Assembly: GCA_963576475.1 (NCBI GenBank)
Contig: OY754990.1
Location: 10,584,921 to 10,648,920 of the forward strand
Length of the DNA: 64,000 nt
Source: Molanna angustata
Taxonomy: Eukaryota; Arthropoda; Insecta; Trichoptera; Molannidae
Direction: 5' to 3'
Position 1 is the first letter of the stretch; every line of letters begins with the position of its first letter. This document shows positions 51,715 to 62,019 of this stretch, one piece after another. The notes under the pieces were generated by a model. That model searched no databases. It was not told the DNA's origin and worked only from the letters and a program-made list of their open reading frames with translations. The translations under genes were made by a program, and so were the position numbers.

Positions 51715-51965
51715 TCCTTGATGCGTATTTACTTTTCCGTGTTGATTAGGAGGCAAGTAGGTACTGCCTCAAATTAGGCACTAGTTGTTCGCGCTAATGC
51801 ACTCGAAAATTCGTGTTGAATTCAAGGCACGTGTCCTCCAAATGCACACGGTTTAGCAACGCAAACTTTTCCTGTTAATTAGTACGTGTTCAATTCAAGG
51901 CACGCGTCTTTCAATCGTACACAGGTTTATAAATATTTACCAATATTTATTAATTTATTTTAAAC
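51715..51965. mobile_element. TIR element N, partial copy
   Basis: GTATTTACTTTTCCGTGTTG, ATTAGGAGGCAAGTAGGTAC and AATTCAAGGCACGTGTCCTC match the left end of element N at 46.9 kb; ACGCGTCTTTCAATCGTACA follows as there. No right end or smORF. Confidence 0.65.
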
Positions 51966-52079
51966 ATTTTAAGCACATTACAGGTGTTTATGCACTACAC
52001 ATTTATGTGGATAAAAAATATTTATGGTGACATCTGTGCGAAAACATTGCAACCTTACGAATAAGGAATTTTGTTTTCA

Positions 52080-52340
52080 TTTCAAACAATTTCTCATAGT
52101 TTCTTAGTTACTTCACAGATAGCGATGGTTTTTTTCAGCTTATTTTAGTTTCTCATTATTAAAATGTATTGAAATTTCAAAATTGCATTGATAAGGAAAC
52201 TTGATAAGAAGGCATAATTAGTGTACGTTGCGATGACAGCTCGTATGCCCTTTAGGTGTCTTGATATCCCGGTCCTCCCTGAATGTTCAATCTTTTCTAT
52301 GACAATTTTTTTTTATTGAGATATTAAAAAAATGCCGTTA
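52080..52340 (+). repeat. foldback family F, degenerate copy 8
   Basis: CATAATTAGTGTACGTTGCG, ATGACAGCTCGTATGCCCTT and TCTTGATATCCCGGTCCTCC, then a decayed ATTTTTTTTTATTGAGATAT. Family resemblance is clear but mutated. Confidence 0.5.
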
Positions 52341-53039
52341 AAGGATACAATGCTTATAACTTTGAGAAACTGCAACTTCAAAAATGCAGACATGACCGTA
52401 ATTTAGAAGTAATTATTTTCTTCGCGAAGCACAGCAAGTACGTTTTGTGATATTGCACAAGTTGTCCAATAACATTGTTTAAACATTTAACTCTTAAGAG
52501 ATATTCGCGGTTTGATGTTATTTCATATTGTCGCTTCGAGGGACAATTCATATAAATTAAGATTAATGCTTCTTTACGAAGAAATTACATTTTTATATAA
52601 ATTTATAAACACGATTAGGTTGTGGCCAATACTTAAATCTTCACTAGGCACATATTAAGTAAGATACCCTCTCTTTACACTCGCCTAAAATAAAATAGTG
52701 AAAATATGTTATTTTATTTCATTGTATTAATTTATTTCAATATGTAGAGTCACTCCGATGTTTTTGCCGACGATGATTTTTCTTCCTTCAAAACAAAATT
52801 TGTACATTTTCTTTCTCTAAACTCACGACTTTTGTATTTGTATGTTGTTATATACTTTTTGGATTTTAAAAATAGCCTCTCAAGCCGTAAGTGTAATTAA
52901 ATAAATAAAATAAATGAATAAATAAACAGTTTAACTCATTACCAGTAAATATAGTAATCGTTGTGATTGGGTTTTTGTATTTTGTTTTTAATTGTGTATA
53001 TTATATTGATATTATGGATATCATTATGTTTGTTATATA
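52341..53039. other. no gene recognised
   Basis: AT-rich. AATAGCCTCTCAAGCCGTAA at 52870 and AATAGGCATTCAAGCCGTAA at 53310 are two copies of one LINE-tail phrase. Confidence 0.4.
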
Positions 53040-53043
53040 CGAA

Positions 53044-53190
53044 GTCAGAATAATAGGAGAGCATGTATGACGCGATGTATGAATGTAAATGAGGCAAAGC
53101 AGGTACGCCAAGAAAGAAAAGTCTGGCGTTCGGTTCTCTCTGCCTACCCCAAATAGGGAAACGGCGTGATGGTATGTATGTATGTACTAT
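53044..53190 (+). pseudogene. RTE-type LINE 3' end, family 2, copy 3
   Basis: Reads RACMTRCMNVNEAKQVRQER, KVWRSVLSAYPK, stop, then the (GTAT)n tail. Matches the C-terminus at 35.95 kb almost residue for residue. Confidence 0.75.
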
Positions 53191-53333
53191 GTTTGTTATA
53201 TTTTTTTTTTTTTATTTTAAAATTTGAAGTTTTAACCAATGTTGATATTATTGATTTTACTATGTTAGTTTAAATTTTCTTTTATTTTAAAATTTTAATG
53301 ATTGTTTTTTAAATAGGCATTCAAGCCGTAAAT

Positions 53334-53643
<310 letters not shown>

Positions 53644-53659
53644 ATTTTATTTCATTACA

Positions 53660-54045
53660 TTTGGTTTTGTATCAAAGTGATGTGCCTCATTAGCAATATT
53701 GGAAAATAAAAATATCAAATTTAAATTTTCCTTAGCATGGGATCTCTTTGTAATATTTGACAGTAAAAAAAAATTCGAGGCACTCATCAGATATCGTTCA
53801 AAGTCTAATGGGGTCTAAGCGAGTATTAGATATACAAATTTGCAAAATTTGAAAAGAATCGAATGAGTACTTTAGTCTATAATTGATAAAGTAAAATAAA
53901 CACGCCGTTCATAGCACACAATACCTACACAGATACATTGTGATGAAACTTTCAGAATACAGTCTCAGTATGATTCTAGTTGATAATCTGCAATAAAGAA
54001 ATAAATATAACATTCCACTATATCTCCTTGGGGTAGTGGGGATTA
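53660..54045 (-). repeat. dispersed repeat G
   Basis: AAAGTGATGTGCCTCATTAG, TAATGGGGTCTAAGCGAGTA, TTTAGTCTATAATTGATAAA and GTGATGAAACTTTCAGAATA; the most complete copy in this orientation. Confidence 0.6.
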
Positions 54046-54072
54046 AAAAAATATATATTGTGTTAATTTATT

Positions 54073-54360
54073 TTAGAGCGGTGATAGCCCAGCGGTAATG
54101 TCGTCTCCTCACATGCTTGAGGTCGACGGTTCGATTCCGGGCGGGGCACGCACATCTGGATTTTTAAAAAAAATATGTGCGAATACGCTAGTTATGTGTA
54201 GCCATGATCCAATTTGTCTGGTTCCCCTTTCTAAGAGTTACGAAGGTCAGATGGCAGTCTTTCAATGTAATAACCAGACTCCTCAATTCCAGGATCATGT
54301 TCAAAGCGTACCCCGATAGAAACGGGACAAAAGCGCTAAGGGGAAAGAAGAAGAAGAAGA
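54073..54360 (+). mobile_element. tRNA-derived SINE D with perfect 20-bp target duplication
   Basis: The head has box A TAGCCCAGCGG and box B GGTTCGATTCC in a tRNA-like order. The body includes GTTATGTGTAGCCATGATCC and ATAACCAGACTCCTCAATTC. The tail TACCCCGATAGAAACGGGAC ends in (GAA)n, like the RTE 3' ends here. ATATATTGTGTTAATTTATT flanks both sides (54053-54072, 54361-54380) without a mismatch. RTE-type machinery probably mobilised it (inference from the tail). Confidence 0.9.
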
Positions 54361-54839
54361 ATATATTGTGTTAATTTATTATAATGTACCTATGTATTTG
54401 CAGTGAAGCGTGAAACGTTTTAATCTGCAAAAAAAACGTTTTAATTTGCTGAATAAATTATCAAAAAACCGCTCATAAACTCAAAGCTTGCTCATATAAA
54501 ATATTGCAAATTCTCATATACTATCATAGAGATAAAATCATAATCATCATGATGTATTATTACTTTTAAAATACTTGTAATAATTAATGGTTTTAGAGTT
54601 GGGTATAACACATTGAATTTTCGATCTTTGAAAACAATGGGCAGGCAGTTTCCCACAATAAGTAGTTTTTACCAGACGTAGTGAAATCCAATAAAGTAAA
54701 TTAAGATCGCAAAATGAAGCCAAATGCTTTTTTACGTGGACTTTGTATGTCCCAATCGGATCCAAGTGAAGATATCTGACTATTGTGACAATTTGTATCT
54801 TTGACTGATATTACATAATATTTATTAGCAATACTGCAT

Positions 54840-55620
54840 CATCCTTATTCTCCTAATCCATGAGAATATAGTGGAGAGTTACATATGTATTCGCAATATT
54901 TTAGGTTGTTTATGAATGCAGATTATCAACTAGTATCATTCTAAGATTGATTTATAAAAGTTTCATCACAATGTTTCTGTGTTTGTGTGCTGTGTACTAT
55001 GTGCAGTAGCGGTTTTGCTTACATAAGCTGAAAATCTTGACTTATCTAGGAATATTTTTGTTTATATTTATTTTATAATAAACATGGCATTTTACATAAA
55101 GAGGTTTGACAACAATAATAAAGGTATATAAAAAAAGATTAAATGCTATACATATTTCAGACAGAGACAATGGAAAGGTACACATACACATCCAGACCAT
55201 TGACACTCTCTTGCGCTTTGCTGTCAATTAGCGATTTTGCTCTCCAATATGCTAGGGATAATCCCTGTTTTATATTGGATGCAGTCTTTATATGTGTTAT
55301 GTTAAGAAATTCAAGAAATAATATTATTTTAATTGTTTTATTTCAACCATACAAGTATGTAAGTTGAACCGTGTAAAGAAACGATGCCTCACAGGGCCAC
55401 AAATGTTATCTAATATTATTTTAACAAGTGATTGGCAAGTATTCATGGCCACTAGTATGAACAACGATACTAAAAACATAAAATTATCGAACTTTCCCAT
55501 TTTTTTTCAGGGTTTGCTTAGTGTGTAGGTTCTAGGCACGCCCCTGTTATGTGCGAAAGTACTCATACGATTCTTTTCAAATTTTGTAAATTTGTGTATG
55601 TTATGAATTGGACCAATTAA
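54840..55620 (+). repeat. dispersed repeat G, split by a hAT-like element
   Basis: The left part ends at GTGTGCTGTGTACTATGTGC (55004) and the right part resumes GTGCGAAAGTACTCATACGA at 55551. The join restores the family order seen at 53.8 kb (inverted). Confidence 0.6.
55005..55546. mobile_element. hAT-like non-autonomous element
   Basis: CTATGTGC (54997-55004) and TTATGTGC (55547-55554) are an 8-bp duplication with one mismatch, the hAT length. The ends AGTAGCGGTTTTGC and GGCACGCCCCTG are a weak inverted repeat of the CAGnGGCG type. 542 bp. The interior carries no transposase. Confidence 0.6.
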
Positions 55621-56634
55621 AAATGATAAAAACACCTCTTGTCTACAAAAATAATATTCCTTTTACAAAAAACAACGCCAATAATAACACCGTTTTCTAC
55701 AAAAATAATACCCCTTTTTCAAAAGAATTACGCGAATAATAACACAACTTTTCTATAAAAATAAAAACTCTCTTCTAAAAAATAACGCGAATAATAACAC
55801 CCCTATTCCAAAAAATAAAGAGTATAACTACACCATTTATCTATGAAAATAATACCACATTAACAAGAAAAACGCGAATTTTAACACCGATTATCAACAA
55901 AAATGGACCCTTTTTCCAAAAAAATAACGCGATTAATAACATCGCTTTTCTACAAAAATAAAACCCATTATGCTAAAAAATAACACGAATAATAAAAAAC
56001 ACCACTTATTTTAATTATACTGATTTTCTACAAAAAATACCCCTTTTCCAAAAAAATTCTACAATAATTTATTACAAAAACAAAACTCCTTTTCGAGAAA
56101 AATAATGCGGTTAATTACAACGCTTTTCTACAAAAATTGCAACCCTTTTCCAAGAAATGGCGTGAATTATAAAATAGATTTTCCACAAAAATAACAACCT
56201 TTTCAAATAAATAACTCTAAAAATAACACCACATTCTATAAAAATTACACCCCTTTTCCAAAAAATAACGGCAATTATAACACTGCTATTCTTACAATAT
56301 AATACTCCTTTTCCACAATAATAACACCCCATTAACTAAAAAATAACGTGAATAATGATCCAAAAATTGCACACCTTTTCCAAAAAATAACGCGAATAAT
56401 AACATCGATTTTCTACAAAAATAACACTCATTTTGATATAAAATAACGCGAATAATGAAAGTGCCATTCAAGAAAAATAATAACCCTTTTCCAGAATAAT
56501 AACAGCCCATCTCCTAAAATATAACACGAATAATAGCACTGCTTTTCTACAAAAATTATACTCCTTTTCCAAAAAATATTGCGAATAATAACACCGCTTT
56601 TCTACAAAAATTATACCACTTTTCCGACAATTTG

Positions 56635-56827
56635 GATGGGTGGATGGCAGAGCGGTTAGCGCGCTGGGTTAGTAATCCAGTGGTCGCGATTTCGAATCCT
56701 GCCTCGACCGATCTCGTTCACCTATAGGACAAGCATTTATGCTTAGTTTAGGGATCGTAGGAAGATGTATATGTACTTGTTTAACAAGGACATATTCATT
56801 TTTTTTATATAAAAAAAAAAAAAAAAA
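56635..56827 (+). mobile_element. tRNA-derived SINE A, copy 6, in the satellite
   Basis: Box A TGGCAGAGCGG, box B-like TTTCGAATCC, CCTCGACCGATCTCGTTCAC and a 17-18-base poly-A tail. It is a recent-looking copy inside the satellite. Confidence 0.85.
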
Positions 56828-57715
56828 TTAACGCGAATAATAACACTGCTTCTCTACAAAAATTATACTCATTTTCCAAAAAATAATGCAAATTATAACA
56901 TCGCTAACCTACAAAAATGATGCCCCTTTTACAAATAATAGCACCACTTTTCTACAAAAATAAAACCATTCCTCTAACAAATAACGCGAATAATAACACT
57001 GCTTTTCTACAAAAATTTTACTCATTTTCCAAAAAATATTGCGAATAATAACACCGCTTTTCTACAAAAATTATACCACTTTTCCGACAATTAACGCGAA
57101 TAATAACACTGCTTTTCTACAAAAATTATACTCATTATCCAAAAAAATAATGTAAATAATAAGATCGCTAACCTACAAAAATGATACCCCTTTTCCACAA
57201 AAATGTCAGCCCATTTCATAAAAAAACCGCAAATAATAACACCGCTTTCTACAAAAATTGCACCCCTTTTCCAAGAAATAACGCGAATGATAACATAGCT
57301 CTTCAACAATAATAACTTGAATAATAGCACTGCTTTTCCACAAAAATTATACCACTTTTCAAAAAAATAACACCGCTTTTCTACAAAAATTATACCACTT
57401 TTTCGACAATTAACTCGAATAATAACACTGATTTTCTACAAAAATTATACTCATTTTCCAAAAAATAATGCCAATTATAAGATCGCTAACCTACAAAAAT
57501 GATACACCTTTTCCAAATAATAACACCGCTTTTCTATAAAAATAATACTACTCCTCCAACAAATAACGCGAATAATAACACTGCTTCTTTACAAAAATTA
57601 TACTCATTTTCCAAAAAATATTGCGAATAATAACACCGCTTTTCTACAAAAATTATACCACTTTTCCGACAATTAACGCGAATAATAACACTGCTTTTCT
57701 ACAAAAATTATATTT

Positions 57716-57830
57716 AATCTCATATGCTCACCATAGAGCGATACCGGTGAATGGGAGTCGCGTTTGCGAAAAATTTAAGTAGAACGTAAAATTTAATATA
57801 ATTTTTTCATAATTTTAGTTGATTAATAGC
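57716..57830. repeat. foreign segment within the satellite
   Basis: ATGCTCACCATAGAGCGATA and CCGGTGAATGGGAGTCGCGT resemble 5575-5640 (inverse sense: CATTGAGCGATACCGATGAT). Small insertion or decayed repeat of unknown class. Confidence 0.45.
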
Positions 57831-58694
57831 ACTGCTTTCCCACAAAAATAATACCCCTTTCCAAAAAAATAACACCGCTTTTCTACAAAAATTATACCAT
57901 TATTCCAACAATTAACGCAAATAATAACGTTGCTTTTCTACAAAAATTATATTCATTTCCAAAAAAATAACGCGCTTAATAACATCACTTTTCTACAAAA
58001 ATAGCACCCACTTTTTCCAAAAAATAACGCGAATACTGACAGCGCCATTCTACAAAAATAATACCCCTTTTCCACAATAATAACAGCCCATTTCCTAAAT
58101 AAAATACGCGAATAATTACACATTTTTCTACAAAATTGCACCCATTTTCCGCGAACAATAACTTCGCTCTTCAACAAAAATAACTCGAATAATAACACCG
58201 CTTTTCTACAAAAATATCACCCCTTTTCAAAAAAAATAACTCTTATCATAACACTGCTTTTCTACAAAAGTTATACCACTTTTCCAACAATTAACGCGAA
58301 TTATAACAATGAATAATAAAAATATAACACTAATTTTCCTTAACAATATCGCTTTTTATAACACTGCTATTCTACAAAAATGATACCCCTTTTCTACAAT
58401 AATAACAGCCCATTTTCATAAAAAATTATAACACCACTTTCTACAAAAATTGCACCACTTTTCCAAAAACATAACGCAGATAATAACATAACTCTTCAAC
58501 AAAAATAACATCCCTTTTCCAAAAAATAACGCGAATAATAACAATGCCATTCTACAAAAATAATACCCCTTTTCCACAAAAATAGCAGCTCATTTCTTAA
58601 AAAATACCGCGAATAATAACATTGCTCTTCAACAAAAATACCTCGAATAATAGCACTGCTTTTCCACAAAAATAACACCCCTTTTAAAAAAAAA

Positions 58695-58850
58695 AATATA
58701 CACTTATTGAGACGAAAAGAAGTTAACATACAAATACATACACATATAAAAACAAATGTAAAGAAAAACAACCTTTTTGACTCAAAAGGACCATGCTCAG
58801 CTATGTTGCAAGAAGACAAGCCCACCAGCAGGTGTCTTTCAATAAAATAA
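58695..58850 (-). repeat. LINE 3' UTR-like fragment in the satellite
   Basis: ATTGAGACGAAAAGAAGTTA, TTTGACTCAAAAGGACCATG and CTCAGCTATGTTGC are the inverse of 27200-27340. Confidence 0.6.
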
Positions 58851-59524
58851 CACCCCTTTTTCAAAAAAATAACGCGAATAATAACACCGCTTTTCTAAGC
58901 AAATTGCACCCCTTTTCCAAAAAATAACGCGAATTATAACATCGCTATTCAAAAAAAATAATTCGAAAAATAGCACCGCTTTTCTACGAAAATTTCACCC
59001 CTTTTTAAAAAAAATGACGCTAGTTATAACACCGCTTTTCTACAAAAATAACACCTCTTTTCCAAAAAAATAACCTCTACAAAAATAATACCCATTTTCC
59101 ACAATAATAACACTCCTATTCCTAAAAATAACGCGAATAATAACACCGCTTTTCTACAAAAATTGCACCCCTTTTGCAAAAAATAACGCGAATTATAACA
59201 TCATTTTTCTACAAAAATAATACCCCTTTCTTAGAAAATAACCCGAATCATAACATCGCACTCTACAAAAATAACACCCATTTTCCAAAAAATACCGCGA
59301 ATAATACCACTTTTTTACAAAAATAATACCTCTTTTCAAAATTAACTCGAATAATAACACCGCTTTTTTGTAAAAATAAATATATAAATTCTATTACTTT
59401 CTATTTCTATTACTGCTACTTTTTGAAAATATTTTGACAGTGTGGTCACCCTGGCATTTATATCCATGTACCTTGTATTAATTATTCCAGTTGGGTGTGC
59501 AAGTGAACAAAAATCTGAAAACAT

Positions 59525-59925
59525 AAAAAATCAAAATCGAGAAGGGTGTAAGACAGGGTGATACGATTTCCCCAAAACTATTCACACTGGCATTAGAAGA
59601 TGTCTTCAAAACATTAAACTGGAACAATAAAGGCATTTAAATAGATGGCACATATTTAAATCACCTCCGTTTTGCAGACGATATAGTAATAATAAGCGAA
59701 GAATTGTCGGAACTGGAAGCTATGCTAGCAGAATTAAATGAAACCTCTAGAAAAATCGGTCTGGAAATTAACATAGACAAAACCAAGATTGTAAGTCCAA
59801 CACAGTATTTGCATTGAAAATAAGACTATAGGTGCTGTTGAAGAATACATATACCTTGGACATAAAATTAAATTGGGTAAAGAAAACCAGACCGCCGAAC
59901 TGCCAAGACGTATTGGGCTGAGTCG
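59525..59925 (+). pseudogene. RTE-type LINE reverse transcriptase fragment
   Basis: Reads IEKGVRQGDTISPKLFTLAL, EDVFKTLNWNNKGI, a TAA at 59638-59640, then IDGTYLNHLRFADDIVIISE, ELSELEAMLAEL and GLEINIDKTK, shifting near 59808. It is the same family as 29450-30740, matching it for almost every residue, but has an in-frame stop and a frameshift. Motif B and the FADD remain. Confidence 0.85.
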
Positions 59926-60610
59926 ACAGCAAGTCTCCTCCAATTTGTCTGTCCGATCGCTCTTATATCTCCCTCAATGTCGTCCAGCCATCTCATCCTA
60001 GGTCTCCTTCTTCTTTTGTTTCAATTCTGAAGATTAGTTGGCAGCATTAAATTGATGTATCTCCTCCTCCACTCCGCTCGGTCTTCAGCGACTCTTTTCA
60101 TCTCCGTGTAAGAGGTACACTGCATGTCACGGCACACCTGTTCTAAATAATCCCGGCAGGGATGCCCTCTGCCAGTTGTACCCTCAACCATTCCCTCCAA
60201 GATGATATGAAGGAGATCCTCGTGTCGCAACACATGGCCTATCTAATTTGCACGCCTTTCGATATAGTGTTTGACAGGTGCCTGGCTTCCTCAATTCTGC
60301 TGAGAACCTCATCATTTGTTATATGGTCCCTCCAAGATATGCCAAGCATTCGGCGATAGGTCCACATCTCGAAGGCCTCCAATCTTTTGCGTTCTCTTTC
60401 ACCTATGCAACATGTCTCACAACCATATAACAAAATACTCCATACAATGTCTTCACTAGATCCTTTCGGAGTTTAAGGTCCATGTTGTTGGACTCGAACA
60501 TCTTGGATTTTTTGTTGAAGGCGAGTTTTGCCTGGTGAATGCGGCTGTCCACCATTGTACTTGAACGACCATCCCATATGATTCTACCCCCTAGATAAAC
60601 AAATGTCTAG
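59926..60610 (-). pseudogene. second RTE-type LINE fragment
   Basis: Minus frames read AKLAFNKKSKMFESNNMDLK, then ETCCIGERERKRLEAFEMWT, YRRMLGISWRDHITNDEVLS, then TGRGHPCRDYLEQVCRDMQC and EWRRRYINLMLPTNLQN, with shifts and stops between. TCETMEMWT-RRML-ISW-D--TN-EVL is the usual thumb/C-terminal stretch of the group. It abuts the previous fragment tail-to-head at 59926. Confidence 0.75.
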
Positions 60611-61136
60611 AGCAGCTCTCAAGAAGCTCTCAAGATCTCCAAGACAAATTAATAACCAATAGTCTTTAATATTTATCAAAATACCACATGGATTTATCAA
60701 TAAGATATTTGATATTTTTGTTAAAATCTCTTGTGGAAGATTTTGTCGAAATCGTGCTAAGAATTAGGCGCACTTATTATAGGTACAGATTCTTTTCATG
60801 ATCGGAGTCATGGATTCTCAAAGATAGAGGTTCTAAAAATAATATTAATTTAAAAAATAATTTTATTATCTACCACATCATTCTTATTTAATCTCATATT
60901 TTAATTAAATTTCTAAGGTTTTTTTTTGTATGAATATTTGGAAGGCATCTCAGCAACTAACATGTACATTTCATATTCTTCTTTTCCGTCATATAACTTG
61001 TTTGTGTGAGTGGACTATCTTTGGAGGAGTAGGTCCAACTATCCTTCCTTCTCTTCGTAGGTCTTCTGGGTAGTCTTCTGTTGTTGAATATTTCTTGTCT
61101 TAATTTTATACGTACCTACCCAATAATACGTTGTCA
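60611..61136. other. no gene recognised
   Basis: AT-rich; no supported feature. Confidence 0.4.
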
Positions 61137-61345
61137 CACTGAAAAAAAAATATGACAACCAAACTGGCTAGCTGCGTTTTAGCCAAACCTTTGTTATCAG
61201 TAATAAAGGCTTATCTATTTATGACTGTACTGTTTGGTTGTATGCACAAAACATTTAGTTCCACAAAACCAAATGTTTTGTAGTCACTATAGTTCGGTTA
61301 ATTTTAACATGAAATTTTGTAACTATTAACATTTTTTTTTCAGTG
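61137..61345. mobile_element. short MITE, copy 2 (CACTGAAAAAAAAA ends)
   Basis: CACTGAAAAAAAAA at the left is mirrored by TTTTTTTTTCAGTG at 61332-61345. The interior GGTTGTATGCACAAAACATT and AAACCAAATGTTTTGTAGTC matches 23.83-23.99 kb. About 209 bp. CA(C/G)TG ends are hAT-like, but no 8-bp TSD was found. Confidence 0.7.
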
Positions 61346-61429
61346 CACTATCTAAAGACTTATCATTGCGCTCTTGAGGTGGATTCACAAAAACGGCGCT
61401 ATATAAGAGAGTCATTTTGTTATTAACAG

Positions 61430-61520
61430 TAGTATTTATCGTCTCACAGATCTAGGCTGAACACACGTCTCCATCGGCTCAAGAGTCGATATCTAATCAA
61501 CTGAGCCACGAGGACCGACA
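61430..61520 (-). mobile_element. tRNA-derived SINE B, copy 6 (degraded)
   Basis: TATCGTCTCACAGATCTAGG, GTCTCCATCGGCTCAAGAGT and CAACTGAGCCACGAGGACC. The T-arm (box B) segment is deleted. Confidence 0.55.
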
Positions 61521-61522
61521 AT

Positions 61523-61650
61523 GTTTCTTCCAACTAATCAGTGCTTCTAGCCCAGAGGAGCAATGATTGCGTGAGAATTAATTTTTAAACAAATCGTGCT
61601 CAGGACGCCATCACACAAGTCAAATGACTCACCACTATGTCACGGTGTTT
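61523..61650 (-). mobile_element. tRNA-derived SINE C, copy 3 (degraded)
   Basis: TTCTTCCAACTAATCAGTGC, TTCTAGCCCAGAGGAGCAAT and CTCAGGACGCCATCACACAA: body and part of the head. Confidence 0.5.
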
Positions 61651-61894
61651 GTTTTAAAGTTTCTCAAGATGACAATGAGTAAAATATTTTTTGGGGGCGT
61701 TGAAATATGTCAGTGCTGGTTAAAATAAAGGGGAGTGGGCCGATTAAGTTTGGAAACTACGCTTTTTATATTCTTTGTACACTGATAATTATAAATTACT
61801 GATAGAGAATCTATACAATGAGTTATTTTTTATCGCAATACAGGTCTAGGCAACAATTGGTGACGAATGCATAGTTATTGATTTTATTTATTTA

Positions 61895-62018
61895 TTTTTA
61901 TTCACTTACCTTTTATCACACCATATTTATAACGACAACAATAAGTAGATTACTGCTGCCCAACTAGGAAATCCTGTTCTAGGGCTAGCAGTTTACAATG
62001 TTTATTGACAATTATATT
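61895..62018 (+). repeat. LINE 3' tail repeat
   Basis: TTATCACACCATATTTATAA, CAACTAGGAAATCCTGTTCT and CTAGCAGTTTACAATG; nearly the same as 6.5 kb. Confidence 0.5.
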
Positions 62019-62019
62019 T

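Larger units (their letters stand above)
55622..59372. repeat. 55-bp satellite array, about 3.7 kb, diverged
   Basis: The unit reads about GCTTTTCTACAAAAATTATA, CCACTTTTCCAAAAAATAAC, GCGAATAATAACACC and recurs at 55-bp spacing in clean stretches (e.g. 57001, 57056, 57111). Elsewhere units are truncated, fused or have variants (CCATTCTAC, TTCAACAAAAATAAC). Perhaps 60-70 units. The minus strand yields short ORFs with Tyr-Tyr-Ser-Arg-Tyr-Phe-Leu patterns; period 55 is not a multiple of 3, so they are not a coding array. A SINE and a LINE scrap interrupt it. Confidence 0.9.

Noticed and set aside
56111..58864. Several minus-strand ORFs with repeated Cys-Tyr-Tyr-Ser-Arg-Tyr-Phe-Leu motifs
   Set aside because: They lie in a 55-bp satellite; the period is not a multiple of three, so frames do not persist and no protein repeat is encoded.
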